64,000 nt of DNA from Saccharopolyspora soli (lineage in GTDB: Bacteria > Actinomycetota > Actinomycetes > Mycobacteriales > Pseudonocardiaceae): contig NZ_JALBWV010000004.1 in the NCBI RefSeq assembly GCF_022678645.1, positions 62,001-126,000 of the forward strand, written 5' to 3'. Under the pieces are notes generated by a model. That model ran no database searches, was not told the origin of the DNA, and saw nothing but the letters and a program-made list of their open reading frames with translations. A program made the position numbers and the translations under genes. Shown piece by piece: positions 16,841 through 23,729 of the stretch (the first letter of the stretch is position 1; each line of letters opens with the position of its first letter).

Positions 16841-18181
16841 TCAGCCGCGCATTGTTTGCTCCAACTCCCGCCGCAGTTGCACCGCCAGCACCGAATCGTC
16901 GACTTCGACATCGGTCCAGCGAAGCACGCCGCCTTCGGGAACGTCATTGCACAGTTTGAACCCACGCGCCAATCCCATGGGCAGCGCATTCAACTCCAGC
17001 GACGCCGCGGCTGGAGCAAGCTTGCCGTAGACCATGTAGCCGCCCTCGCCGTCGAGGATTTCCCCGGCCTTGAGCTGGCGTTTGGCCACCGAGATCACGT
17101 CACCTCGGAAGCCGGTCGGGCATCCGGTCGCCTCTCCGCGCACTGCCGCCGAAACGACGCTGACACCGAGTTCGAGGCCGATCATGTGGTACGGCCGGTA
17201 AAGCGAGCCGTAACGGCCGGTCTCGTCGGTGCGCACGCCGTACTCGGCAAAGCATTGGACCGCGTAGTCAGTGCGTGCCTCGAAGGTGACGTAGACGCCC
17301 CAACGCAGATCCCGCACCACTTCGGCGCCGTCGCGGTGCACGCTGGACGCGATTTCCACGGTGCCACGGCGGGTCAACCGGCCGCCGATCTCGGTCGGCC
17401 GGAACACAGTCGACAGGTCGTCGATGCCACATGGTGGGAAGAACAATCCTTCGTCCTGCGGGTGCAGCCCGGTGCCGTTTGCCACGGCTGCCATTTCGAT
17501 CGCCGACTTCGTCCCGTCCAGGAAAGAGTTGAACATCTTCGGGTTGAAGTCCCCGCGGTCCAGCTGTTCCTGCGTGAAACCGTAGTGGTCCCACACCGTG
17601 TCCGGGGTGGATGCGTGGTATTCCGGCAGGTACTTCGTGCCCTTGCCCGCGGCCACCACGTCGAAGCCCACGGTGCGCGCCCAATCGACGAGTTCGCAGA
17701 TCAGTGCTGGCTGGTCGCCGTAAGCCATCGAGTAGACCACGCCAGCCTTCCGGGCCCGTTCGGCCAACAACGGCCCCACCATGCAGTCGGCCTCGACGTT
17801 GACCATCACGATGTGCCGACCGGCCTCGATCGCCCGAACCGCGTGATGGGTGCCAGCCACGGGGTCACCGGTGATCTCCACGACCACGTCCAGTCCAGGG
17901 GCACCTATCAGCGCATCGGCACTGTCCGTGATGTGCGTTCCGCCGCTGCGCAGCGCCTCGTCGAAACTGGCGGCCACGTAGCGCTCGGCGGGCCAACCGG
18001 TGCGATCCAACGCAGCCCGCGCCCGCTCGGGCGACAGGTCGGCCACGCCGACGACGTGCACACCTTCGGTGCTGAGTACCTGGGTGAGGAACATCGAGGC
18101 AAACTTCCCCGCCCCGATCACTCCGACCCTGACCGGCCCGACACGCCGAGCACGTTCACCCAACAAAGTGTGGAGGTTCAT
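16841..18181 (-). CDS. NAD(P)-dependent oxidoreductase with SAF domain (homoserine-dehydrogenase-like)
   Basis: 446 residues. N-terminal Rossmann fold with VRVGVIGAGKFASMFLTQVL and later VVVEITGDPVAGTHHAVRAIEAG, then a substrate domain (KGTKYLPEYHASTPDTVWDH). A C-terminal SAF segment (VSVAKRQLKAGEILDGEGGYMVYG) is like that in AFP, FlgA and altronate hydrolase-type proteins. Members of this family appear in sugar-acid and branched sugar catabolism. ATG 18181 has GAGGAG 4-5 nt upstream; the longer frame to 18253 is rejected. It forms an operon with the downstream GntR regulator. A single left-arm repeat lies upstream at 18272. The exact substrate is not known. Confidence 0.8.
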   Translation of the reverse strand: MNLHTLLGERARRVGPVRVGVIGAGKFASMFLTQVLSTEGVHVVGVADLSPERARAALDRTGWPAERYVAASFDEALRSGGTHITDSADALIGAPGLDVVVEITGDPVAGTHHAVRAIEAGRHIVMVNVEADCMVGPLLAERARKAGVVYSMAYGDQPALICELVDWARTVGFDVVAAGKGTKYLPEYHASTPDTVWDHYGFTQEQLDRGDFNPKMFNSFLDGTKSAIEMAAVANGTGLHPQDEGLFFPPCGIDDLSTVFRPTEIGGRLTRRGTVEIASSVHRDGAEVVRDLRWGVYVTFEARTDYAVQCFAEYGVRTDETGRYGSLYRPYHMIGLELGVSVVSAAVRGEATGCPTGFRGDVISVAKRQLKAGEILDGEGGYMVYGKLAPAAASLELNALPMGLARGFKLCNDVPEGGVLRWTDVEVDDSVLAVQLRRELEQTMRG

Positions 18182-18271
18182 CGAACTCCTCACCGGCCAT
18201 ACGGTCTGACCAAAACGAAAGCCGAAACTAACCCGACCCCCACACCCCGTCAACCCGCCGCCGAGCTTCGC

Positions 18272-18292
18272 AGCATGGGAACCTTCCTGTCA
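18272..18292 (+). repeat. Single-arm copy of the palindromic repeat
   Basis: One left arm (CATGGGAACCTTCCTGTCA) in the divergent gap between the SAF oxidoreductase (minus) and the histidine-rich gene (plus). There is no partner arm within 60 bp, so it cannot form the usual hairpin. Confidence 0.9.
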
Positions 18293-18428
18293 CCCTTGGC
18301 CGCCTATGGCAGCGAGGTCCCTTCATCGCATCCGCTGTTGAGCAGCAATCACGGGCGCCTGAAATATGCGAACGTGCGAATGCGGACTTATTCTCCGGGC
18401 ATCTCCCAAAGCACCAGGAGTGATCGAC

Positions 18429-18725
18429 ATGGCAACCGCGCATCAACAACACGCCGGCCACAACCACACCCACGGCCCAACTTGTGGACACGCAGCAATC
18501 CCGCACGAAGATCACGTCGACTACGTCCACGACGGGCATCTACACCGAGAACACGAAGACCACTACGACGAGTGCGAAGCCAGCGAACACGTCGAACACC
18601 CTCAGCACGACCACGTCCACGGTGAAAACTGCGGCCACGTAGCGATCCCGCACGGCGACCACGTCGACTACTTGCACGACGAACACCGCCACGCGTACCA
18701 CGATGGGCATTACGACGAGCACTGA
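18429..18725 (+). CDS. Histidine-rich, probable zinc-binding protein with two internal repeats
   Basis: 98 residues, about one quarter histidine. The protein is two copies of one module, HGPTCGHAAIPHEDHVDYVH (about 16-35) and HGENCGHVAIPHGDHVDYLH (about 64-83), each followed by an acidic/His stretch. Each copy has one Cys next to His clusters. No TM segment, despite the 'zinc transporter' name often given to such proteins. The ATG at 18429 has AGGAG 8-9 nt upstream; a frame from 18366 is rejected. Likely a metal store or chaperone for Zn, Ni or Co. A Zur/Fur-like palindrome follows the gene, before an acetyltransferase, which supports a metal-homeostasis link. Confidence 0.75.
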   Translation: MATAHQQHAGHNHTHGPTCGHAAIPHEDHVDYVHDGHLHREHEDHYDECEASEHVEHPQHDHVHGENCGHVAIPHGDHVDYLHDEHRHAYHDGHYDEH

Positions 18726-18853
18726 TAGAACCGTCTAAGTCCACGCCTGGGCGCTCGACTCGACCGCGCCGGGAACACCTGTTTGATCCGCACGAGAACT
18801 CCCGCCGCAACCAGACAACTCCGCTTCAACGAGGGCACCGTTCGCCAACTAAT

Positions 18854-18871
18854 TGAAAATGATTATCATTG
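18854..18871. promoter_or_regulatory. Zur/Fur-like operator
   Basis: TGAAAATGATTATCATTG contains the 6-1-6 palindrome AATGAT-T-ATCATT, in an AT-rich island unlike its surroundings. This matches the shape of Fur-family (Zur, Fur, Nur) boxes. It lies about 100 bp upstream of the acetyltransferase start and 130 bp after the histidine-rich gene. Zur is favoured because of the His-rich neighbour, but this is inference. Confidence 0.6.
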
Positions 18872-18907
18872 CGTCACTGGCACAGGTTTCAGCCGCCTCG
18901 GACCGGC

Positions 18908-18928
18908 AGCAAGGGAACCTTCCTGTCA
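18908..18928 (+). repeat. Single-arm copy of the palindromic repeat
   Basis: One left arm (GCAAGGGAACCTTCCTGTCA) between the Zur-like box and the acetyltransferase start, in the 5' leader of the latter. No partner arm nearby. Confidence 0.88.
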
Positions 18929-18971
18929 CTCCGAAACGTCACGTACCACCGAATCGACCGGAAAGGACACA

Positions 18972-19523
18972 ATGCAGCACAACCTGGAACACCGCATCGG
19001 CGACTACGTCGTCCGCGCTGCCCGACCAGCCGACGTCGAGGGCGCACGGAGGGTCATGCTCGACACCTTCTACAAGGAGTTCGGACACGGCTACGACCCG
19101 AGATGGCACGCGGACGTGATCGACATCGAGGACGCCTACCTGCACCATCCCCGGCACGCCCTCTTCGTCGCGGTCCGCGACGAAGAGGTGGCAGCCACAA
19201 CCGCGGTGCGGGCAAACGGCCCCAGCAGCCCGCCGCATCCACAGTGGATCACCGACCGGTACCCGAGCGGCGAGACCGCCCAACTGTTCCGGGTGTATGT
19301 CGACCGCGCCCATCGCCGACACGGACTCGCGCGTGCCCTCGTCTCCATGGCGTGCGACTTCGTCGCCGCAACCGACGGTTACTCCGCGATCTACCTGCAC
19401 ACCAACCCCGCAGTCGAGGGAGCCGAACCCTTCTGGCGCGCGGTGGCAAAGCAGATCCACGACGCACGCGAGGATCCGCAGTACAGCCCGTCGATCCACT
19501 TCGAAATCCCGATCCCACACTGA
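18972..19523 (+). CDS. GNAT family N-acetyltransferase
   Basis: 183 residues. The GNAT fold is visible: YVVRAARPADVEGARRVMLD at the start, the beta4 strand, and the acetyl-CoA pyrophosphate loop in VDRAHRRHGLARALVSMACD (R/Q-x-x-G-x-A variant), followed by AIYLHTNP and a final strand. It would transfer an acyl group from CoA to an amine; no substrate clue is present. The ATG at 18972 has AAAGGA upstream; a frame from 18783 crosses the operator and repeat and is rejected. The Zur/Fur-like box suggests metal-dependent expression. Confidence 0.82.
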   Translation: MQHNLEHRIGDYVVRAARPADVEGARRVMLDTFYKEFGHGYDPRWHADVIDIEDAYLHHPRHALFVAVRDEEVAATTAVRANGPSSPPHPQWITDRYPSGETAQLFRVYVDRAHRRHGLARALVSMACDFVAATDGYSAIYLHTNPAVEGAEPFWRAVAKQIHDAREDPQYSPSIHFEIPIPH

Positions 19524-20045
19524 GCCGAAGCCGAACGCAGGATCCCGCCAGCGAGCGGAAGGTTCCCTTGCTCTGACAGTCGGCCAACGCCTCCCTCCGA
19601 CCCCATCTGCGGCACGGCCGAGCGGGGCCGAACGATCGCAGCCTGGGAACCTTCCGGTCCGCGGTGACAGGAACGTTCCCTTCCTCGCCACCGCGGTCGA
19701 CCTACATTCACAGTTCGCGGGCTTCGGATACCTCCGAGCCTTGGAGAGAATGGGATCACGCTCGTCCGAACAGCTCGAAGCCACGAGTCCAATTCGTGGT
19801 TAAGTCCCATTTATTGCTCTCGTCAGCCATGCTTACATATTTATTCCAGACAACTCAACAAGTCGTCTACCTGCGAAAACAAGCCCTTCGGGCAAGATTT
19901 CCCGCGAGCAGCAATAGACATTTTCAGGTGGACTTCGCAGGCTTCGTCGAGTCAATATCTATTCGCCCCGAAACGATGACCCAGTGACCGGCGCGGCGTT
20001 GTGTGCGACCGGCGTCGACACGGGCGAATAGCAAGGAGACTCGAC
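19524..20045. other. Intergenic region: two degenerate palindromic repeats and LPMO promoter
   Basis: A 522-bp gap without a gene. A truncated right arm (GGAAGGTTCCCTTGCT) lies at 19557-19572. A decayed two-armed copy lies at 19640-19685, with arms differing at several sites. The last 250 bp is clearly AT-richer than the flanks and is the likely promoter and leader of the LPMO gene. Confidence 0.6.
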
Positions 20046-20837
20046 GTGAATGTGCGCCGCAAGGCCACCGCAGCCGCTGTTCTCGGCGGCTTGTCCGTTG
20101 TTGGCACGCTGCTGGCCCCGCAGGCCGCTTTCGCCCACGGCGACATGCAGGCACCAGCTGGTCGCGCCTACACCTGTTTTCTGGAAGGCGCGGAGAGCCC
20201 GGACTCCGAGGGCTGCAAGGGAGTTGTCGCCGAGAACGGCACCGCCCCGATCTACGACTGGATGAGCAACCGGATCGGCGACTCCAATGGCCGACACCAA
20301 GAGCTGATCCCGGACGGAAAGCTCTGCAGCGCCAACAATCCGACGTACTCCGGGTTCGACTCCCCGGCCACGGCCTGGCCGACTACCCAACTGCAGACCG
20401 GCGACGTCAACCTTGAATTCAAGGCAACCGCCAAGCACAAGGGCGGCTTCCAGGTCTTCATCACCAAGGACGGCTGGGATCCGGCGAAGCCGCTCGCGTG
20501 GGGTGACCTGGAGAAGATCGCGGATGTCGCCAGCCCGCAGGAGACCGCCGAGGGCTACTCGATCCCCGTGAAGATCCCGGAGGGCAAGACCGGCCAGCAC
20601 ATGCTCTACACGATCTGGCAGCGCACCGACAGCCCGGAGGCGTTCTACTCCTGCTCGGACGTGGTCTTCGATCAGCAGGGCACTGCGCAGACCGGCGCCC
20701 TGGAGGCGCAACAACCCGCGACTGCGACGACGACTTCGCACGACCACTCCACCCATGAGGCGACGCAGCCCACCGCTCCGGCACCCGCCGCCGAAGCACC
20801 TTCCTTCTGGGACAAGTTGATGAACTGGTTCGCCTGA
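20046..20837 (+). CDS. Secreted AA10 lytic polysaccharide monooxygenase
   Basis: 263 residues. A signal peptide ends AAFA, exposing His31 as the mature N-terminus (HGDMQAPAGRAYTC). With His131 (KATAKHKGGFQVFITKDGWD) this forms the copper histidine brace of AA10 (CBM33) enzymes. DSPEAFYSCSDVVF carries the aromatic axial residue region. AA10 enzymes cleave crystalline chitin or cellulose oxidatively outside the cell. No carbohydrate-binding module follows; instead there is a short Thr/His/Pro-rich tail (TTTSHDHSTHEATQ). The GTG at 20046 has AAGGAG 7 nt upstream. A full palindromic repeat 23 bp after the stop separates it from convergent actP. Confidence 0.92.
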   Translation: MNVRRKATAAAVLGGLSVVGTLLAPQAAFAHGDMQAPAGRAYTCFLEGAESPDSEGCKGVVAENGTAPIYDWMSNRIGDSNGRHQELIPDGKLCSANNPTYSGFDSPATAWPTTQLQTGDVNLEFKATAKHKGGFQVFITKDGWDPAKPLAWGDLEKIADVASPQETAEGYSIPVKIPEGKTGQHMLYTIWQRTDSPEAFYSCSDVVFDQQGTAQTGALEAQQPATATTTSHDHSTHEATQPTAPAPAAEAPSFWDKLMNWFA

Positions 20838-20860
20838 CCGGGACCAACAGCCCCTGGGGG

Positions 20861-20906
20861 AGCAAGGGAACCTTCCTGTCAAAGGTGACAGGAAGGTTCC
20901 CTTGCT
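20861..20906. repeat. Full copy of the palindromic repeat at a convergent gene end
   Basis: Perfect 21-nt arms (20861-20881, 20886-20906) with loop AAGG, between the stops of the LPMO gene (plus) and actP (minus). The position fits a bidirectional terminator. Confidence 0.95.
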
Positions 20907-20916
20907 TGCGGAGCGG

Positions 20917-22482
20917 TCAGGAGGAGCCGATGCCGGTGAGGGAGCGGACTTCCATCTCGGCGGTGCGTTCCGGGCTGACGCGGCCGCCGAGCAAGGTTCC
21001 GAGGTAGCCGCACAGGAATGAGATCGGGATCGACACGATTCCGGGATTGCTCAGCGGGAACCATGCGAAGTCCACGCCGGGCAGGACCGAGTCCGGTGAT
21101 CCGGACACCACTGGCGAGAAGATGACGAGCACCAGACACGAACCCAGTCCGCCGTAGATTCCCCACAACGTGCCTCGGGTGTTGAACCTCCGCCAGAACA
21201 GCGAGAACAGCAGTGTCGACAGGTTGGCCGACGCGGCGAACGCGAACGCAAGCGCGACCAGGAACGCGATGTTCTGCCCGTTGACGAGGATTCCGCCCAG
21301 GATCGAAGCCACTCCGATCACGAGCGCGGTCAGCCGAGCAACCCGAACCTCCGAGATTGGGTCGGTTTTGGCGCGCTTGACGACGTTGGCGTAGAAGTCG
21401 TGGGCGAACGACGCGGACGCGGTCAGCGTCAACCCGGAGACGACGGCGAGGATAGTCGCGAACGCGATCGCAGCGACGACACCCAGCAGCACAGTGCCCC
21501 CGATGCGGAACGCCAGCAGTGGCGCGGCGGAATTCTCGCCACCCGGAGCTGCGAGGATCGTCTCGGTACCGTTGACGGCCCCTGCCCCGTACCCGATCAC
21601 GAGCGTGCAGAGGTAGAACACAGCCATCGTGCAGGTTGCCCAGACCACGGAACGTCTGGCCTGGAACGCATTGGGCACGGTGTAGAAACGCATCAGCACG
21701 TGCGGCAGCCCGGCAACACCCAGCACCAAGGCCAGCGACAGCGACACGAAGTCCAACTTGGTCAGCTCGTTCTCGCCGTACTTCGCGCCGGGCGCGAAAA
21801 TCCGATCTCCCAACGGGTTCTTGTCAGCTGCCTGCTGCAGCAGCGAGGTCAGGCTGTAGCCGAACTTGCCCAGCAGGAACACGGTCATCATTGCCGCGCA
21901 CAGGATGAGCATGGCCGCCTTGATGATCTGCACCCAGGTGGTCCCCTTCATGCCACCGACCAGTACGTAAACGACCATGACCAGGCCCACGACGGCGATC
22001 ACCAACGCCTGACCGCTGGAACTGCGCACGTCGAGCAGCAGCGCGACCAGACTGCCCGCCCCAGCCATCTGGGCGATCATGTAGACGGCGGAGATCACCA
22101 GTGTTGACACCGCCGCTGCGGCGCGGACCGGCCGTTGCCGCATCCGGAAGCTCAGCACGTCGCCCATTGTGAAACGCCCGGTGTTGCGCAGGAGTTCGGC
22201 GATCAGCAGCAGGTTGACCAGCCAACCGACGAGGAAGCCGACCGAGTAGAGGAAGCCGTCGTAGCCGTGCACCGCGATGGCCCCGGCGATGCCGAGGAAC
22301 GACGCCGCCGACAGGAAGTCCCCGGACAGCGCGATGCCGTTTTGCGCCCCGGTGAACCGGCCACCGGCGGCGAAGTAGTCGGGGGCGCTGTCGACGCTGC
22401 TCACGCGGTAGACGATGAACAAGGTGATCAGCACGAACACCCCGAAGATGCCCATGTTGAGCACCGGGTTCGCGTCGATCAT
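20917..22482 (-). CDS. actP: Sodium:solute symporter, acetate/monocarboxylate type (ActP/MctC-like)
   Basis: 521 residues with about 13 TM helices of the SSS family. Clear landmarks are DYFAAGGRFTGAQNGIALSG DFLSAASFLGIAGAI near the N-terminus, WLVNLLLIAELLRNTGRFTMGDVL, and the later GLTLTASASFAHDFYANVVKRA, characteristic of ActP and of MctC of Corynebacterium. It would import acetate, pyruvate or propionate with Na+ or H+. Its ATG overlaps the stop of the small DUF485 gene (ATGA), as in the yjcH-actP pair. Which monocarboxylates it prefers cannot be read from sequence. Confidence 0.88.
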   Translation of the reverse strand: MIDANPVLNMGIFGVFVLITLFIVYRVSSVDSAPDYFAAGGRFTGAQNGIALSGDFLSAASFLGIAGAIAVHGYDGFLYSVGFLVGWLVNLLLIAELLRNTGRFTMGDVLSFRMRQRPVRAAAAVSTLVISAVYMIAQMAGAGSLVALLLDVRSSSGQALVIAVVGLVMVVYVLVGGMKGTTWVQIIKAAMLILCAAMMTVFLLGKFGYSLTSLLQQAADKNPLGDRIFAPGAKYGENELTKLDFVSLSLALVLGVAGLPHVLMRFYTVPNAFQARRSVVWATCTMAVFYLCTLVIGYGAGAVNGTETILAAPGGENSAAPLLAFRIGGTVLLGVVAAIAFATILAVVSGLTLTASASFAHDFYANVVKRAKTDPISEVRVARLTALVIGVASILGGILVNGQNIAFLVALAFAFAASANLSTLLFSLFWRRFNTRGTLWGIYGGLGSCLVLVIFSPVVSGSPDSVLPGVDFAWFPLSNPGIVSIPISFLCGYLGTLLGGRVSPERTAEMEVRSLTGIGSS

Positions 22483-22892
22483 CGAGGATCCTCCCCCGTC
22501 GCGTTCCGGTACAGCGCCAGCACCCGCGGATCGATCTGGCGTGCCGCGTACCGGAGGTACAGGGCGATGATCAGGATCGTGGTGGCGAACTGCCCGATTC
22601 CCATGACCAGCCCGATGTTGACCACGCCGACGAGCCGGATGCTCATGAACTCCGGCAGGTACGCGGCGACGGCGACGTAGCCCAGGTACCAGCTGAGGAA
22701 CACCGCGCTCATCGGAAATACGAAGCGGCGCAGTCTGGTGCGCAGGTCGAGGAATTCCGGACTCCGCGCGATGGCTGTGTAGTCGGGTGGCGGTGCTGGT
22801 GATCGCATCGCGGACTTTTCGATCTCGCCGAAGGTGGCCGCCGGTGCGGCCGCGTCATCGGGCGTCCGCGGCGGCTGGGGTGCGTTGGGCAT
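22479..22892 (-). CDS. DUF485 (YjcH-like) small membrane protein
   Basis: 137 residues. A Pro/Ala-rich cytoplasmic N-terminus is followed by the DUF485 core, SPEFLDLRTRLRRFVFPMSAVFLSWYLGYVAVAAY and VNIGLVMGIGQFATTILIIALYLRYA, giving two TM helices. DUF485 proteins are encoded with ActP-type symporters and are probably small accessory subunits. The ATG at 22892 has GGAAGGA 5 nt upstream; a frame to 23135 has no site. It forms a translationally coupled operon with actP. Confidence 0.88.
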   Translation of the reverse strand: MPNAPQPPRTPDDAAAPAATFGEIEKSAMRSPAPPPDYTAIARSPEFLDLRTRLRRFVFPMSAVFLSWYLGYVAVAAYLPEFMSIRLVGVVNIGLVMGIGQFATTILIIALYLRYAARQIDPRVLALYRNATGEDPR

Positions 22893-23729
22893 GCGTCCTT
22901 CCAAGCAGTCGACAATTGCATCGACGTGGTTTTCGGCCGATGTTTCGGAGTTCCCCCTGGGTTTTCGCCGATCACCTGGGTTCGCATCGATCCGGCGATA
23001 TCGTTGGTCGCGAATCCAGGCATCGACAAACCGCGCTGCATGCGACGCCAACCGGCTCGGAAGTCTAACCAGCGATCCGGTCCACACCGACCATCGCAGC
23101 GACACAGCACACACATTGATGAATTTGCCGATCACGGTATGCGATCAATTCTATGTGCAGAGGCGCCGCTGAACGACCACCAGGTCCGTCGCACGCGTCG
23201 TGAAATGTCCTGAAACAACCGAGATTTCAGCTGGTCAGCAAGAAATTCACCCGGCTCACCAGGCGCCTCGCGCAGTCCTCGACCATGCGGTGCGACAGCA
23301 GGGCCAATCGTAGCTTCAACATCGATCTATCGGGCGACAAAAGCACAACTCAAATTCAGCGCAATGAACACATTCAGTGTCCAAGGCTTCAGCCATCCAG
23401 CACCAACCCCGCGAAAATGATCTACCCGCCAGCCGAATTCGCTGGTCAGCAAACCAAATTCGAGAACAGAAGGAGATCGTTCAGCGCACGATAGGGTTCT
23501 GCCACCGACAACCGGCGACAACTCATCCGGTACGGCCGCGATCACCCCCGACATCGCAGGCTCCGGATGCCGGTATCAACGACCGCACCGGCCACCAGCA
23601 ACACACCTGGCCAGGCAGCGCCGCCAGCCATGCAAGACCTGCCGCGCACACCACAGACGGGCCCAGCCTGCCCACCACACGAACGCGCAGTTGGCGATGA
23701 AGTCCGACCGCGCGGGAAAGGACTGCGTC
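22893..23729. other. Divergent intergenic region, no gene seen
   Basis: 837 bp between the DUF485/actP operon (minus) and conservon 3 (plus). The stretch 23200-23480 is noticeably AT-richer than average. Open frames in both directions lack ribosome sites. No copy of the dispersed repeat was seen. Presumed to hold both promoters. Confidence 0.5.
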
